Source of the DNA: a virus
Virus record (IMG/VR): IMGVR_UViG_3300018067_000023
Location: 1 to 29,898 of that record
Direction: 5' to 3' (one strand)
Length of the DNA stretch: 29,898 bases
The position numbers were made by a program, and so were the translations under genes. The notes under the pieces were generated by a model that worked only from the letters and a program-made list of their open reading frames with translations, did no database searches and was not told the DNA's origin. Positions 1 through 8,994 of this stretch are shown one piece after another; position 1 is the first letter of the stretch, and every line of letters begins with the position of its first letter.

Positions 1-927
1 AAACGAACAGGGGTTCCTCCTAGTGGCACGGTTATAGCAAATTTGCCTGAGGGAATGCGACCTGCAGACAAACTACAATTTGTTGGTTGTGCTGATAACA
101 ATACAATGGGAACGACAATTAATGTTGAAACAAATGGTGATATCATATTTGATGGAACGGGTTCTAATTCTGTAGACTTTGTTGATATGAACATGATTAT
201 ATTTCCAGCAGCAGATGTAGCACCAAACAGCGCATGGACAACAATTACACCTGTAGGAAATTGGAAGGATGTAGGATTAACCAACGCATCATGGCCAAGG
301 TTGGGTTATTGGGAAGATCAACTTGGCCGGGTTTGGTTGAGAGGATTGATTCAATACAACGGCAGTGTTCCGGCAGGTCAATTGGAGATGTTCAGACTTC
401 CAGCTCCATATTCTCCTGCTTACAGTACCCATCAAGTTATGCCTATGTCAAATACTGTTAAGAGAATAGCAACTATGCGTTTTGCTGCAGTAAATGATAA
501 AAATCCAGAAACTTCTGCGTGTACATTCTTCTATGATAGGAATCCAACTGGATCGGCATTTTCTCCTGCGATTAGTCAGATTCATATTTTACCAGTTGCA
601 GCAATTCCAGAATCTAATTGGCGCAGTCCGAATCTTTTGAATGATTGGTATAACTTTAATCCAGAAGTGTTTCCTTCTATAGGTGTATGGTCTGCACCGG
701 ATGGAATTCAACATATTCGTGGATTGGTTAGAGGTGGTACTGTTCCTCCTGTTGTTTTAAACAACTGGGGATCAGGAGACAAATGTGATGTTGATAGTTT
801 GCTTGCTCCGGTTGCAACCTCAGAAGTGTACGGTCGTGTAGAAATATCTCAACCTAATCTGCTTGTTCACGTAGGTTCAATCGGTTGGGTCAGTTTGGAT
901 GGACTTCATTATATGTTGGAGGCATAG
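1..927 (+). CDS. Tail / receptor-binding-type protein with tandem beta-rich repeats (5' partial)
   Basis: The reading frame is open from base 1, so the true start lies before the window; the TTG at 43 and later ATGs are internal. The 308 visible residues hold roughly two and a half copies of a module. In each, an aromatic-rich stretch (W-x-D-x-x-G-x-V-x-L-R-G in the complete copy) is followed by a Gly/Val/Pro turn and an L-P-x-(G/P)-x-x-P motif (LPEGMRP near the start, LPAPYSP in the next copy). The last copy ends in GWVSLDGLHYM. Modules of this kind occur near the C-termini of phage tail and receptor-binding proteins, so an exposed virion role is likely. That is a family-style inference, not a domain hit. 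It lies just upstream of the tail-completion and tape measure genes, an unusual place for an adhesin. It is followed after 5 nt by the next start, whose ribosome binding site lies inside this gene. Confidence 0.6.
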   Translation, partial: KRTGVPPSGTVIANLPEGMRPADKLQFVGCADNNTMGTTINVETNGDIIFDGTGSNSVDFVDMNMIIFPAADVAPNSAWTTITPVGNWKDVGLTNASWPRLGYWEDQLGRVWLRGLIQYNGSVPAGQLEMFRLPAPYSPAYSTHQVMPMSNTVKRIATMRFAAVNDKNPETSACTFFYDRNPTGSAFSPAISQIHILPVAAIPESNWRSPNLLNDWYNFNPEVFPSIGVWSAPDGIQHIRGLVRGGTVPPVVLNNWGSGDKCDVDSLLAPVATSEVYGRVEISQPNLLVHVGSIGWVSLDGLHYMLEA

Positions 928-932
928 TTGAC

Positions 933-1313
933 GTGGTATTTTCTGTCGAATCTCATGGCTCCTTCAATAAGACTCAATCTTTTTTAACCAATCTAGGAAA
1001 GATTGATATTACTAGAATTCTTAACAGCAAAGGTCAAGAAGGAGTGACTGCTTTAGAATCTGTTACTCCCCAAGAGACTGGTCTAGCTGCTGGTTCTTGG
1101 TATTATGAAGTAAGTAGTAGTTCAAACAGTTTTCAAATTGCTTGGTATAATTCAGATGTTGAGAACGGTTTTCCTGTAGTCATAATGCTTCAATACGGTT
1201 ATGGTACAGGAACAGGAGGCTATGTTCAAGGACGGGATTTTATAAATCCAGCAATTCAACCCATATTTGATCAGATCTCTGAAGATGTATGGAAGGCGGT
1301 GACCTCAGCATGA
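933..1313 (+). CDS. Probable tail-completion / HK97 gp10-like protein
   Basis: This 126-residue protein uses a GTG start at 933, preceded by GGAGGC at 918-923. An upstream in-frame TTG at 885 would overlap the previous gene and bypass that site. The middle reads GQEGVxAL, then TPQETGLAAGSW, and near the C-terminus are YGYGTGTGGYVQGRD and INPAIQPIF. This arrangement (short helical N-terminus, T-P-x-x-T-G-x-x-x-x-S-W motif, glycine-rich loop, C-terminal amphipathic helix) is what I associate with HK97 gp10-type tail-completion or head-tail joining proteins. The role would be finishing the tail end that meets the head. The stop codon overlaps the tape measure start in an ATGA, so the two are translationally coupled. 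No enzymatic motif is present. The family call rests on recalled motif similarity only. Confidence 0.6.
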   Translation: MVFSVESHGSFNKTQSFLTNLGKIDITRILNSKGQEGVTALESVTPQETGLAAGSWYYEVSSSSNSFQIAWYNSDVENGFPVVIMLQYGYGTGTGGYVQGRDFINPAIQPIFDQISEDVWKAVTSA

Positions 1314-4300
1314 GTAAGGTTGAAGAACGCGTAGTCGTAATGAAGTTTGACAATGCGCAATTCGAACGTGGAATTAAAGCTACGATGGATTCTCTCGCGG
1401 CTCTCAACAAAGGACTTCAGCTGCAGGGAGCCACCAAAGGTATAGATGATGTTAGTCAAGCAGCAAGTAAATTATCATTGCAACATATATCCGATAGTAT
1501 TGATAGTGTTGCCTCTAGATTTACGGCTATGACAGCTATCGCCATTACAGCATTTGCAACTATTGTTAATAAGGCTGTAGATGCTGGTATTAGGATGGCA
1601 AAATCTTTTAGCGTAGATCCTGTCGCTGCCGGTTTGAAGGAGTACGAAACAAATCTAAACTCAATTCAAACTATTCTGTCAAACACACAGTGGGAAAACA
1701 AAGGTTTAGATGATGTCAATGCGGCTCTTGGTGAACTGAACACGTATTCAGACCAAACCATCTATAACTTCAGTGAGATGGCTCGAAACATCGGTACGTT
1801 CACAGCTGCTGGTGTTGGTTTGGAAGCTTCGACTTCGGCAATCAAGGGTATTGCAAATCTCGCTGCAGTTTCAGGTTCAAATGCACAACAAGCCTCTACT
1901 GCGATGTACCAGCTTTCTCAAGCTCTTGCTACGGGTAAAGTCAGTCTTATGGACTGGAACTCTGTCGTAAATGCTGGTATGGGTGGTAAGGTTTTCCAGG
2001 ATGCTATAAAGGAGACTGCTCGGGTTCATGGCGTAGCAATCGATGATATAATCGCTGACTCCGGTTCCTTTCGAGACTCCCTTCAAGAAGGATGGCTTAC
2101 TTCAGACATCCTTACTGAGACCCTTAGCAAGTTTACTGGTGACCTTAATGAACAACAGCTCAAGACCATGGGCTACAATGACGAGCAAATCGCCGGCATC
2201 CTCAAGATGGGTCAGACGGCTAAGGATGCGGCCACCAAGGTAAAGACTTTTGGTCAGTTGGTAGGTACCCTCCAAGAGGCAGCAGGGTCCGGATGGGCTA
2301 AGACCTGGGAACTCCTTATAGGCGACTTTGACGAGGCCAAAGAACTTTGGACCAACGTCAACAATGTCGTCGGTGGTTTCATCACCCGTTCTGCTGAAGC
2401 ACGCAACAAGGTTTTGGGTGACTGGAAAGAGCTGGGGGGACGCACCGTCCTCATCGAAGGCATCGGTAATGTTTTCAAAGCTCTTGGTCAAGTCATCGCT
2501 CCAATCAAGGAAGCATTTAGAGACATCTTTCCAGCGCAGACCGGTCAGAGTCTTTATGACTTGACGGTTAAGTTCCGAGACTTCACAGAAAAGCTCAAAA
2601 TAGGAAGTGAAACGGCCGAGAAAATTGGCCGCACTTTCAAAGGTGTGTTCGCTATCTTTGGTATCGGTTGGATGGTCATCAAAGAATTGGCTGGAACACT
2701 CTTTGGTTTGTTCGGAACTGTAACTGAAGGTAGTGGAAGTTTCCTAGATATCACTGCGAAAGTTGGAGACTTCCTTGTTAGGGTTCATGATGCAATTAAG
2801 AGTGGTGAAGGACTTCATAGCTTCTTTGAAGGTCTTGGAAAAGTCGTTGCTATACCGATTCAAGCTATAAAAGAGCTTTGGCAGTGGATAAAGGCACTCT
2901 TTGACGGTATCGAGGGTGCTAAGACCGGCGGGCTTGATCGAATTTCTGATCGATTTGGCCAATTAACTGAAGTCGGATCGGCTCTAGGCAAGGTTTGGGA
3001 CAAGGTTTCTGGATTCTTTAAGAGTGCCTATCAGGCAATTTCTCCCTTGGTTGATATTATCGGAGAATTCTTCTCCCAATTCGGAAGTAGTCTTGCTGAT
3101 GCATTCAGTGGAGATAACTTCAGTCTTGCTCTAGATGCTTTGAATACAGGTCTTTTAGCTGGAGCATTGCTTCTGCTTAAGAAATTCGTCACAAATGGAT
3201 TCAAATTTGATGTTGGTGGCGGTTTCTTTGGGTCAATTAAGAAGTCTTTTGAAGGCCTTACTGGTGTCTTTTCAGCGATGCAGATGCAACTTAAAGCTGA
3301 TGCCCTGCTCAAAATCGGCGGCGCTATAGCTTTGATTACTTTGTCGGTCGTAGCTCTATCTCTGATTGATTCGGATAAGCTGACAAAAGCTATTACTGCT
3401 CTGTCTGTACTCTTTGTGCAGTTGTTGGCAGCAATGACGATAATGGAGAAGGTCTCTTCATCTAAAGGCTTTGCCAAGATGCCTGTCGTTGCGGCTGCTC
3501 TTATTCTGTTTGCAATTGCTATTGATTTGCTTACTATCGCCGTAGGCAAATTGGCTAAACTTGACTGGGATGAACTAGCCAAGGGTTTGATTGGTGTTAC
3601 TATTCTAATCGGACTTCTTATTGTTGCTACTAAGGAAATGGATAAGAACGCTAGCGGAATGATTCGTTCTTCTGTTGCTCTTATCCTTCTTGCAGTAGCA
3701 ATCAATATTCTTGTGATGGCGGTTGATAAACTGGGCGATATGGACTGGGACAAGCTCGTCAAGGGCCTCGTCGGGGTCGGTGCTCTTCTTCTTGAGCTTG
3801 GGTTATTTACTCGATTCTCACAAGCCGATAAAGGTGGAATTTCTTCCGGAGCAGGATTGCTCCTATTGGCTGCAGGTATTTATATTCTGGCTATGGCTAT
3901 GGAGAAGATTGCTGATCTTTCTTGGGAAGATATAGCAAAGGGTTTGGTTGTTACAGCTATTGGTCTTGGTGCTATGGCTGGAGCACTCAAACTGATACCT
4001 CCAGGATCTGTTCTATCTGCTGCTGCTATATTAATAACCGCTGCAGCTCTTGAAATCATTGCAGATGTAATGGATAAGATGGGTGATTATGACTGGGAGA
4101 AGATTGCTAGAGGACTAGTTGCCATGGCCGGTTCTTTGACGGCTATAAGTATAGCTTTGGGTCTTCTTCCACCGGGCTCTGTTCTGTCTGCTGCCGCCAT
4201 ATTTATCGCAGCTGCAGCTCTTGAAATCGTTGCAGATGTAATGGATAAGATGGGCGATATGGATTGGGATGAGATCTCACGAGGTCTTGTTGCCATGGCC

Positions 4301-5731
4301 GGTGCTCTTGGTATTATTGCTATTAGTTTGATGTTGATGACGGGTACTTTGTCCGGTTCTGCGGCTCTTTTGGTTGCCGCTGCAGCTTTGGCTGTTTTGA
4401 CCCCAGTTCTTACTACTCTGGGCGATATGAAGTGGACTGAGATTCTACTGGGCCTTGGCGCTTTGGCTGGTCTATTCATAGTATTGGGCGTTGCTGGTGC
4501 TCTTCTTACTCCGGTTATTCCTACTCTGATAGGTCTTGGAATTGCCATTGCGCTTTTGGGTGTCGGTATGGTGCTTGCCGGTGCTGGTATATTGATGTTC
4601 TCGATTGGATTCAGCGCACTTGCAGCGGCACTTGATGCCGGAGTAGATACCATTATTGATGCCGTCAAGGCACTTCTTGAACTAATTCCTTTCGCTATGG
4701 AGCAATTGGGACTAGGCATTATAGCATTTGCTGAGGTTATATCTACTGGTGGTCCGGCACTAACCAAGGCATTTGTGACTGTGTTGGAATCATTGTTGGA
4801 TGCTGTCGTCAAGATAACGCCGCAGATCCTTAGTACCTTGCAGACATTGCTTGATCAATTCTTAGCATTCCTTGTTGAGAATGTGCCCAAGCTTGTCGCT
4901 GCTGGTGCAAATTTGATTACCAAGCTTCTGGAGGGTATGGCTGAGAAATTACCAGGAATCATCACTGCAGCTACGGATCTCATTGTGGCATTCCTTAAGG
5001 GTATTGGCGATAACCTTCCACGAATCATCCAATCTGGTGTTGATCTTATTCTTAAGTTTATTGAAGGCTTGTCTACTGCAATTGATAATAATTCGGATGA
5101 GTTGGGTGAAGCCGGTGCAGATCTAGCTCTTTCTATGATTAGTGGTTTGGCTAGTGGTCTTTGGGCTGGAGCCAGTAGGGTTAGAGATGCTGCCATAGGA
5201 GTGGCTAAAGATGCATTCAATGCTGCTATGGATTGGTTGCTTCCTGGTTCTCCTTCACGGAGATTTGCGCAAATTGGTGAATGTGCCAGTGCAGGTTTCG
5301 CTGTTGGGCTCGAGTCATTGACTCCTAAAGTAGCTGAATCCGCAGAGAATGTCGGTAAAGAGGCTATATTTGCTTTGCAGAAATCTATATCAGGAATTGA
5401 TGAACTTATAAAGAGCAGTAATATGGATTTGCAGCCTGTTATTACTCCTGTTCTAGATTTGTCAAATGTACGTAAGGGAGCAATACAAGCCAATTCAATC
5501 TTGGCTGCAAAACCTATGATTGTAGATACGACATATGCCGTGGCTAGAAGTGTCTCTGCGGGAGCGAAAGCACCAACCACTCTGCAAGCTACTTTGCAGG
5601 CTTCTGTTGCACCTACTGAAGTATTTTCGTTCAAACAATATAACACATCGCCTAAAGCCCTTTCTCCTGCAGAGATTTATCGCCAAACTAAGAATCAGTT
5701 GTCTGTCGCGAGAGGAGCTCTGAAGACTTAA
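1310..5731 (+). CDS. Tape measure protein
   Basis: At 1,473 residues this is the longest protein in the window. It sets tail length during assembly and normally leaves the tail tube on DNA injection; tape measures scale at about 1.5 angstrom per residue, implying a tail near 220 nm. The start at 1310 (MSKVEERVVVMKFDNAQFE) overlaps the preceding stop as ATGA and has GGAAGGCGGTGA just upstream; an ATG at 1289 is possible but less well placed. The first 350 residues are helical and Ala/Ser/Gly-rich. Residues of about 660-1115 are very hydrophobic and contain six repeats of 56-60 residues, marked by D-x-x-W or S-W followed by K-G-L or R-G-L. Near residue 1312 is PGSPSRRFAQIG followed by a glycine-rich stretch, a C-terminal signature common in tape measures. 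I see no lytic transglycosylase or peptidase motif. Base composition is patchy, with a GC-richer stretch near 2100-2500. Confidence 0.93.
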   Translation: MSKVEERVVVMKFDNAQFERGIKATMDSLAALNKGLQLQGATKGIDDVSQAASKLSLQHISDSIDSVASRFTAMTAIAITAFATIVNKAVDAGIRMAKSFSVDPVAAGLKEYETNLNSIQTILSNTQWENKGLDDVNAALGELNTYSDQTIYNFSEMARNIGTFTAAGVGLEASTSAIKGIANLAAVSGSNAQQASTAMYQLSQALATGKVSLMDWNSVVNAGMGGKVFQDAIKETARVHGVAIDDIIADSGSFRDSLQEGWLTSDILTETLSKFTGDLNEQQLKTMGYNDEQIAGILKMGQTAKDAATKVKTFGQLVGTLQEAAGSGWAKTWELLIGDFDEAKELWTNVNNVVGGFITRSAEARNKVLGDWKELGGRTVLIEGIGNVFKALGQVIAPIKEAFRDIFPAQTGQSLYDLTVKFRDFTEKLKIGSETAEKIGRTFKGVFAIFGIGWMVIKELAGTLFGLFGTVTEGSGSFLDITAKVGDFLVRVHDAIKSGEGLHSFFEGLGKVVAIPIQAIKELWQWIKALFDGIEGAKTGGLDRISDRFGQLTEVGSALGKVWDKVSGFFKSAYQAISPLVDIIGEFFSQFGSSLADAFSGDNFSLALDALNTGLLAGALLLLKKFVTNGFKFDVGGGFFGSIKKSFEGLTGVFSAMQMQLKADALLKIGGAIALITLSVVALSLIDSDKLTKAITALSVLFVQLLAAMTIMEKVSSSKGFAKMPVVAAALILFAIAIDLLTIAVGKLAKLDWDELAKGLIGVTILIGLLIVATKEMDKNASGMIRSSVALILLAVAINILVMAVDKLGDMDWDKLVKGLVGVGALLLELGLFTRFSQADKGGISSGAGLLLLAAGIYILAMAMEKIADLSWEDIAKGLVVTAIGLGAMAGALKLIPPGSVLSAAAILITAAALEIIADVMDKMGDYDWEKIARGLVAMAGSLTAISIALGLLPPGSVLSAAAIFIAAAALEIVADVMDKMGDMDWDEISRGLVAMAGALGIIAISLMLMTGTLSGSAALLVAAAALAVLTPVLTTLGDMKWTEILLGLGALAGLFIVLGVAGALLTPVIPTLIGLGIAIALLGVGMVLAGAGILMFSIGFSALAAALDAGVDTIIDAVKALLELIPFAMEQLGLGIIAFAEVISTGGPALTKAFVTVLESLLDAVVKITPQILSTLQTLLDQFLAFLVENVPKLVAAGANLITKLLEGMAEKLPGIITAATDLIVAFLKGIGDNLPRIIQSGVDLILKFIEGLSTAIDNNSDELGEAGADLALSMISGLASGLWAGASRVRDAAIGVAKDAFNAAMDWLLPGSPSRRFAQIGECASAGFAVGLESLTPKVAESAENVGKEAIFALQKSISGIDELIKSSNMDLQPVITPVLDLSNVRKGAIQANSILAAKPMIVDTTYAVARSVSAGAKAPTTLQATLQASVAPTEVFSFKQYNTSPKALSPAEIYRQTKNQLSVARGALKT

Positions 5732-6570
5732 TGTTGACAAGAGTTGAAGTTTATACTCTTCAGGGTTCTCAACTCAATTTAGAACTCCGATATCCTACGG
5801 ACGGGATTGCCCTGGCTGAGATCGAAGGACTTGATCCGGTCAAGGCAATTCTTGTATCTTCTAGTTTCGCTCAAATGGATGGACAACAGTACCATACAAG
5901 CAGACGAGACTTTCGTAACATCAAACTGAAATTTGTTCTCGATCCGGATTATATTAACACCTCGGTTCGAGACGTTCGTACAAGATTGTATGAATATTTT
6001 ATGCCGAAACAATCCGTTCGTCTACGTTTTTTTATGAGTGACGGTCTAACCGTAGATATTAACGGAAGAGTAGAAACGTTTGAAACTCTATTTTTTAGTA
6101 AAGAACCCGAAGTCTATGTATCGATCGTTTGCTTTGATCCCGACTTCTTCATCCCAACCCCGATCGTTTTGAATGATTCAACTGTACATACAACCAATGA
6201 GATACCTATAACATATTCAGGAACGGTTGAAACTGGTTTTGTGTTTGAACTATACATCGATCGTACTGTTCATGAGCTTTCGCTATATTTACGTTCTCCT
6301 GACGGATTAGTCAATTCTATGGATATTTCGGGCGACAAGGGTGGCAATAACGGATTTTTGGCTGGAGACACGTTGACGATTAGTACCATTGTGGGAGCTA
6401 AATCTATAACGCTCCTCAGATCTAATGCGACGTCTTCGTTTCTGTATGGTTTAAGTGCACAGTCAGCTTGGTTAGAACTTGTTCCGGGTACAAATTATTT
6501 CAGAGCTCATATTTCAGGAGCATCAATCCCATACGCAATAACATACACTACAAAGTATGGGGGTTTGTGA
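5731..6570 (+). CDS. Distal tail (Dit)-like tail protein
   Basis: This 279-residue protein starts at an ATG overlapping the tape measure stop by one base (TAATG), with AGAGGAG at 5711-5717 as ribosome binding site. Position directly after the tape measure, length and N-terminal style fit the siphovirus distal tail family: a short beta start, a central GLDPVKAILVSSSFAQMDGQ region, then R-R-D-F-R-N-I-K-L-K-F. That family forms the hub between tail tube and tip or baseplate. The second half (from about residue 150) is beta-rich and probably a galectin-like or carbohydrate-module-like domain, as in Dit proteins. No catalytic residues are evident. The stop overlaps the next start (TGATG), continuing a coupled tail operon. 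Function is inferred from position plus weak motif resemblance. Confidence 0.72.
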   Translation: MLTRVEVYTLQGSQLNLELRYPTDGIALAEIEGLDPVKAILVSSSFAQMDGQQYHTSRRDFRNIKLKFVLDPDYINTSVRDVRTRLYEYFMPKQSVRLRFFMSDGLTVDINGRVETFETLFFSKEPEVYVSIVCFDPDFFIPTPIVLNDSTVHTTNEIPITYSGTVETGFVFELYIDRTVHELSLYLRSPDGLVNSMDISGDKGGNNGFLAGDTLTISTIVGAKSITLLRSNATSSFLYGLSAQSAWLELVPGTNYFRAHISGASIPYAITYTTKYGGL

Positions 6571-7736
6571 TGGAAGTTTATGTCTTGGATGATCGGTTTC
6601 GAAGAGAAACTGTTGTTGATAAGTTTGAATCACTCATCTGGACAGAACGTCTATCTGCTTGGGGAGATTTCCAATTAATTTTGTATTCTAACTCCTCGAA
6701 TCGTAAACTGTTCCAAATAGGTAAACGATTGGCTATGAACGAATCATATCGTGTGATGGTTATTGAGACGGTTGAAGATAAAACCGATTCTGAAGGTAAA
6801 TCCAATCTTATCGTCAAAGGTCGTTCCCTCGAGGCAATTCTTGATGATCGATTGGCTGCTGCTGATATTTCAGTTACGCCTGAACCTGGCCGATGGATTT
6901 TAATTGGCACAGCAACAGAGATTGCTAGAAAAGTCTTTCATGATATTTGTATTGAAGGAATTCTTTCTACAGATGATATCCTTCCCATCATTGAAGGAAG
7001 CATATTCCCACAAAGTACCGTTTCAGAGCCTACTGAGATTCTTACAATATTTGCTGAACCGAGAAGTGTTTACTTAGGAATAAAAGATCTGTGTGAAATT
7101 TATAATATGGGTTTCCGTATTCTTAGAGATTTAGATACATCGAACCTATATTTTGATGTGTACATGGGAAATGATAGAACAAGCCGACAGAGTGTCCATC
7201 CTGCTGTTATATTTAGTCCAGATCTCGAAAATTTGAAAAATACGACCGAATTTAAAACAATTGAGAATTACAAAAATGTAGCTTATGTCTATGGTCCTAC
7301 AGCAACAGCAATATACATCCCAGTTAATGTCGATCCTGATATTTCTGGATTTGATAGAAAGATTCTCTATGTTCGAGCAGATGATATCGATGATCCAGAT
7401 CCTGAGGTTGCCGAACTTCTGCTTCTTTTTCGTGGACGAGGTCAATTAGGTAATTTTCAAGTATTTGCCGGATATGACGGGGAATTGAGTCGTAACATCG
7501 AGTATAAGTACGATATTGATTATTTTTTGGGTGATCTCGTTGAGATGCAGAGCTTGGATGGTTCCATATCTATCCTACAAGTTACTGAACAAATATTTGT
7601 ATCTGATGCAGAAGGAGAACGGACATATCCAACTCTAAGTCTCAATCAATTCATCATGCAAGGTACCTGGTTGGCTTGGGATTATGATGAAGAATGGTCC
7701 GACATGACCGATGAAGAATGGGAAGATGTGCCTTAG
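6570..7736 (+). CDS. Siphovirus ReqiPepy6 Gp37-like minor tail protein
   Basis: This 388-residue protein starts at ATG 6570, overlapping the previous stop by one base, with a GGGGG tract at 6559-6563 upstream. Its N-terminus (MEVYVLDDRFRRETVVDKFES, then IWTERLSAWGDFQL) and RSLEAILDDR near residue 90 match the family named after gp37 of Rhodococcus phage ReqiPepy6. That family sits where tail-tip hub or tail-associated proteins are found in siphoviruses, so a baseplate or tail-tip role is expected. The C-terminus is strikingly acidic and tryptophan-rich (WDYDEEWSDMTDEEWEDVP) and probably forms a short exposed tail or contact surface. No peptidase or muralytic motif was seen. Context is tape measure, Dit-like protein, then this gene, the normal siphovirus tail order. 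Confidence 0.78.
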   Translation: MEVYVLDDRFRRETVVDKFESLIWTERLSAWGDFQLILYSNSSNRKLFQIGKRLAMNESYRVMVIETVEDKTDSEGKSNLIVKGRSLEAILDDRLAAADISVTPEPGRWILIGTATEIARKVFHDICIEGILSTDDILPIIEGSIFPQSTVSEPTEILTIFAEPRSVYLGIKDLCEIYNMGFRILRDLDTSNLYFDVYMGNDRTSRQSVHPAVIFSPDLENLKNTTEFKTIENYKNVAYVYGPTATAIYIPVNVDPDISGFDRKILYVRADDIDDPDPEVAELLLLFRGRGQLGNFQVFAGYDGELSRNIEYKYDIDYFLGDLVEMQSLDGSISILQVTEQIFVSDAEGERTYPTLSLNQFIMQGTWLAWDYDEEWSDMTDEEWEDVP

Positions 7737-7751
7737 CGAAGGAGGTGTGAA

Positions 7752-7985
7752 ATGGCCGTTGGTGATGATGCAGTAGAAGCTGGATATCCCATTGTCCCTG
7801 ATTCGGGAGAAGAGGGGCGAGTTCGCTGGGGAGCACGTGAAATTAATCGTACTCGAGATTTTATTGCTCAGTTACTTATTCCAAAAGGAAAAGCAGGATA
7901 TCGATCAGCATCTGGAATTAGTTCAGGGAGTACTGATCCCACTGGTGGTAGTAATGGCGATATCTACTTCAAAATTGTGGAGTAG
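7752..7985 (+). CDS. Small tail-module protein, function unknown
   Basis: A 77-residue protein with one of the best ribosome binding sites of the window, AAGGAGGTG at 7738-7746, seven bases before the ATG. It contains SGEEGRVRWGAREINRTRDFI in mid-sequence and a Gly/Ser-rich C-terminal half. There is no membrane segment or cysteine. The charged helix followed by a flexible Gly/Ser tail suggests a short connector that trimerises or docks onto the neighbouring fibre-type protein, but this is only inference. It sits between the Gp37-like protein and the FN3 protein, separated from each by fewer than 20 bases. An alternative overlapping frame at 7792-7995 has no good start and looks like a shadow. 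Confidence 0.65.
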   Translation: MAVGDDAVEAGYPIVPDSGEEGRVRWGAREINRTRDFIAQLLIPKGKAGYRSASGISSGSTDPTGGSNGDIYFKIVE

Positions 7986-7987
7986 AT

Positions 7988-8986
7988 ATGGTTGATTATA
8001 CAAAAACCCTTGGTGAGTGGGGCACTTCAGTAATGATGCTTCGAGATACTGGTACAATTGCTGAATTCTGGCTTAAATCTGGGCCTTTAACCAGATGTTA
8101 TAACATTCCGTGGGGATATACTGCTAATGGCACGACGAATCATAATTTAAGGTTTGATTATCCTGTACCTGAGGTTTGGCGTCGTATAGGAATGCTTAAC
8201 ATTGTTGGTTCTCAAAATGTTAATTTCTGGATAGGTGAAACATACACCAGAGGATTTGATGGACCAGCAAGTCTTAGCGGTTATTTTCAAAGATCAACAG
8301 TACCACCAAAACCAATAAATCTGAGAGTTATCAATATAACGAATACTACCTGTAGCACTCAATTCTCGAGTGGAGGTAGTGGTGGGGCTACAGTTGATCA
8401 ATGGCAGATGACCTATAACACCAACTCAGTTGGTGGACGACCTGAATGGACCTACTTCTCGAATGGTACAAACAATCTAACAGGATTGACACCAGGACAA
8501 GCATATTGGTTCTGGGCTCGAGGACATAATGTTCACGGGTGGGGTCCTTGGGCTGGACCTTTCGGTTGGACACAACTGAGGGTACCTTTTCCTCCATCAG
8601 CAGCTATTATATCTGACGTCACACAAGATACTGCAACAGCATCTTGGACACCCAATGGAACTGGTGGATCTCCTATTACTAATTATGAGTTGCATTATCG
8701 AACAACCTTACAGGACGAAGATAATACAACAATTCTCTCTGGTAATCCACCTAAGAATTTGATTAGGTTAACACCAGGAGTTCCTTATCATTTCTGGACG
8801 AGAGCACAAAACATCTATGGTTGGAGTGCTTTTACGGGTCCTGTCACTGTAAAAATGATTGCTGGAGCTTTAATCAAGGAAGAAGCCGTATACAAGGCTG
8901 CAGTTCCTTATATTAAGGTTGATGATGTCTGGAAACTGGCCCGTCCGTGGATTAAATCAAACAAAGACTGGAAAGAATCACAGTAG
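7988..8986 (+). CDS. Minor tail protein with fibronectin type III domains
   Basis: A 332-residue protein starting two bases after the previous stop, with GTGGAG as ribosome binding site. The first 95 residues form a beta-rich head. Residues of about 100-190 and 195-285 look like two fibronectin type III domains: proline entry (PPKPINLRV; PFPPSAAII), a central tryptophan, and the typical L-T-P-G-x-x-Y-x-F-W-x-R-(G/A)-x-N closing strands, seen twice. The end carries paired V-W-K motifs (VDDVWKLARPWIKSN) that recur at the C-termini of actinophage tail proteins. FN3 domains on tails are thought to bind carbohydrate or protein on the cell surface. It is the last gene of the contiguous tail block and is followed directly by the holin. 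Confidence 0.85.
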   Translation: MVDYTKTLGEWGTSVMMLRDTGTIAEFWLKSGPLTRCYNIPWGYTANGTTNHNLRFDYPVPEVWRRIGMLNIVGSQNVNFWIGETYTRGFDGPASLSGYFQRSTVPPKPINLRVINITNTTCSTQFSSGGSGGATVDQWQMTYNTNSVGGRPEWTYFSNGTNNLTGLTPGQAYWFWARGHNVHGWGPWAGPFGWTQLRVPFPPSAAIISDVTQDTATASWTPNGTGGSPITNYELHYRTTLQDEDNTTILSGNPPKNLIRLTPGVPYHFWTRAQNIYGWSAFTGPVTVKMIAGALIKEEAVYKAAVPYIKVDDVWKLARPWIKSNKDWKESQ

Positions 8987-8994
8987 GAGAGAAC

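Noticed and set aside
885-932. TTG 885 as start of the gp10-like gene
   Set aside because: It lies inside the upstream gene without a ribosome binding site; GTG 933 has GGAGGC at proper distance.
4087-5646. Long reverse-strand open frames in the tape measure gene
   Set aside because: They are opposite the Ala/Gly/Leu-rich repeats, have low-complexity Ala/Ser/Ile products and no start signals.
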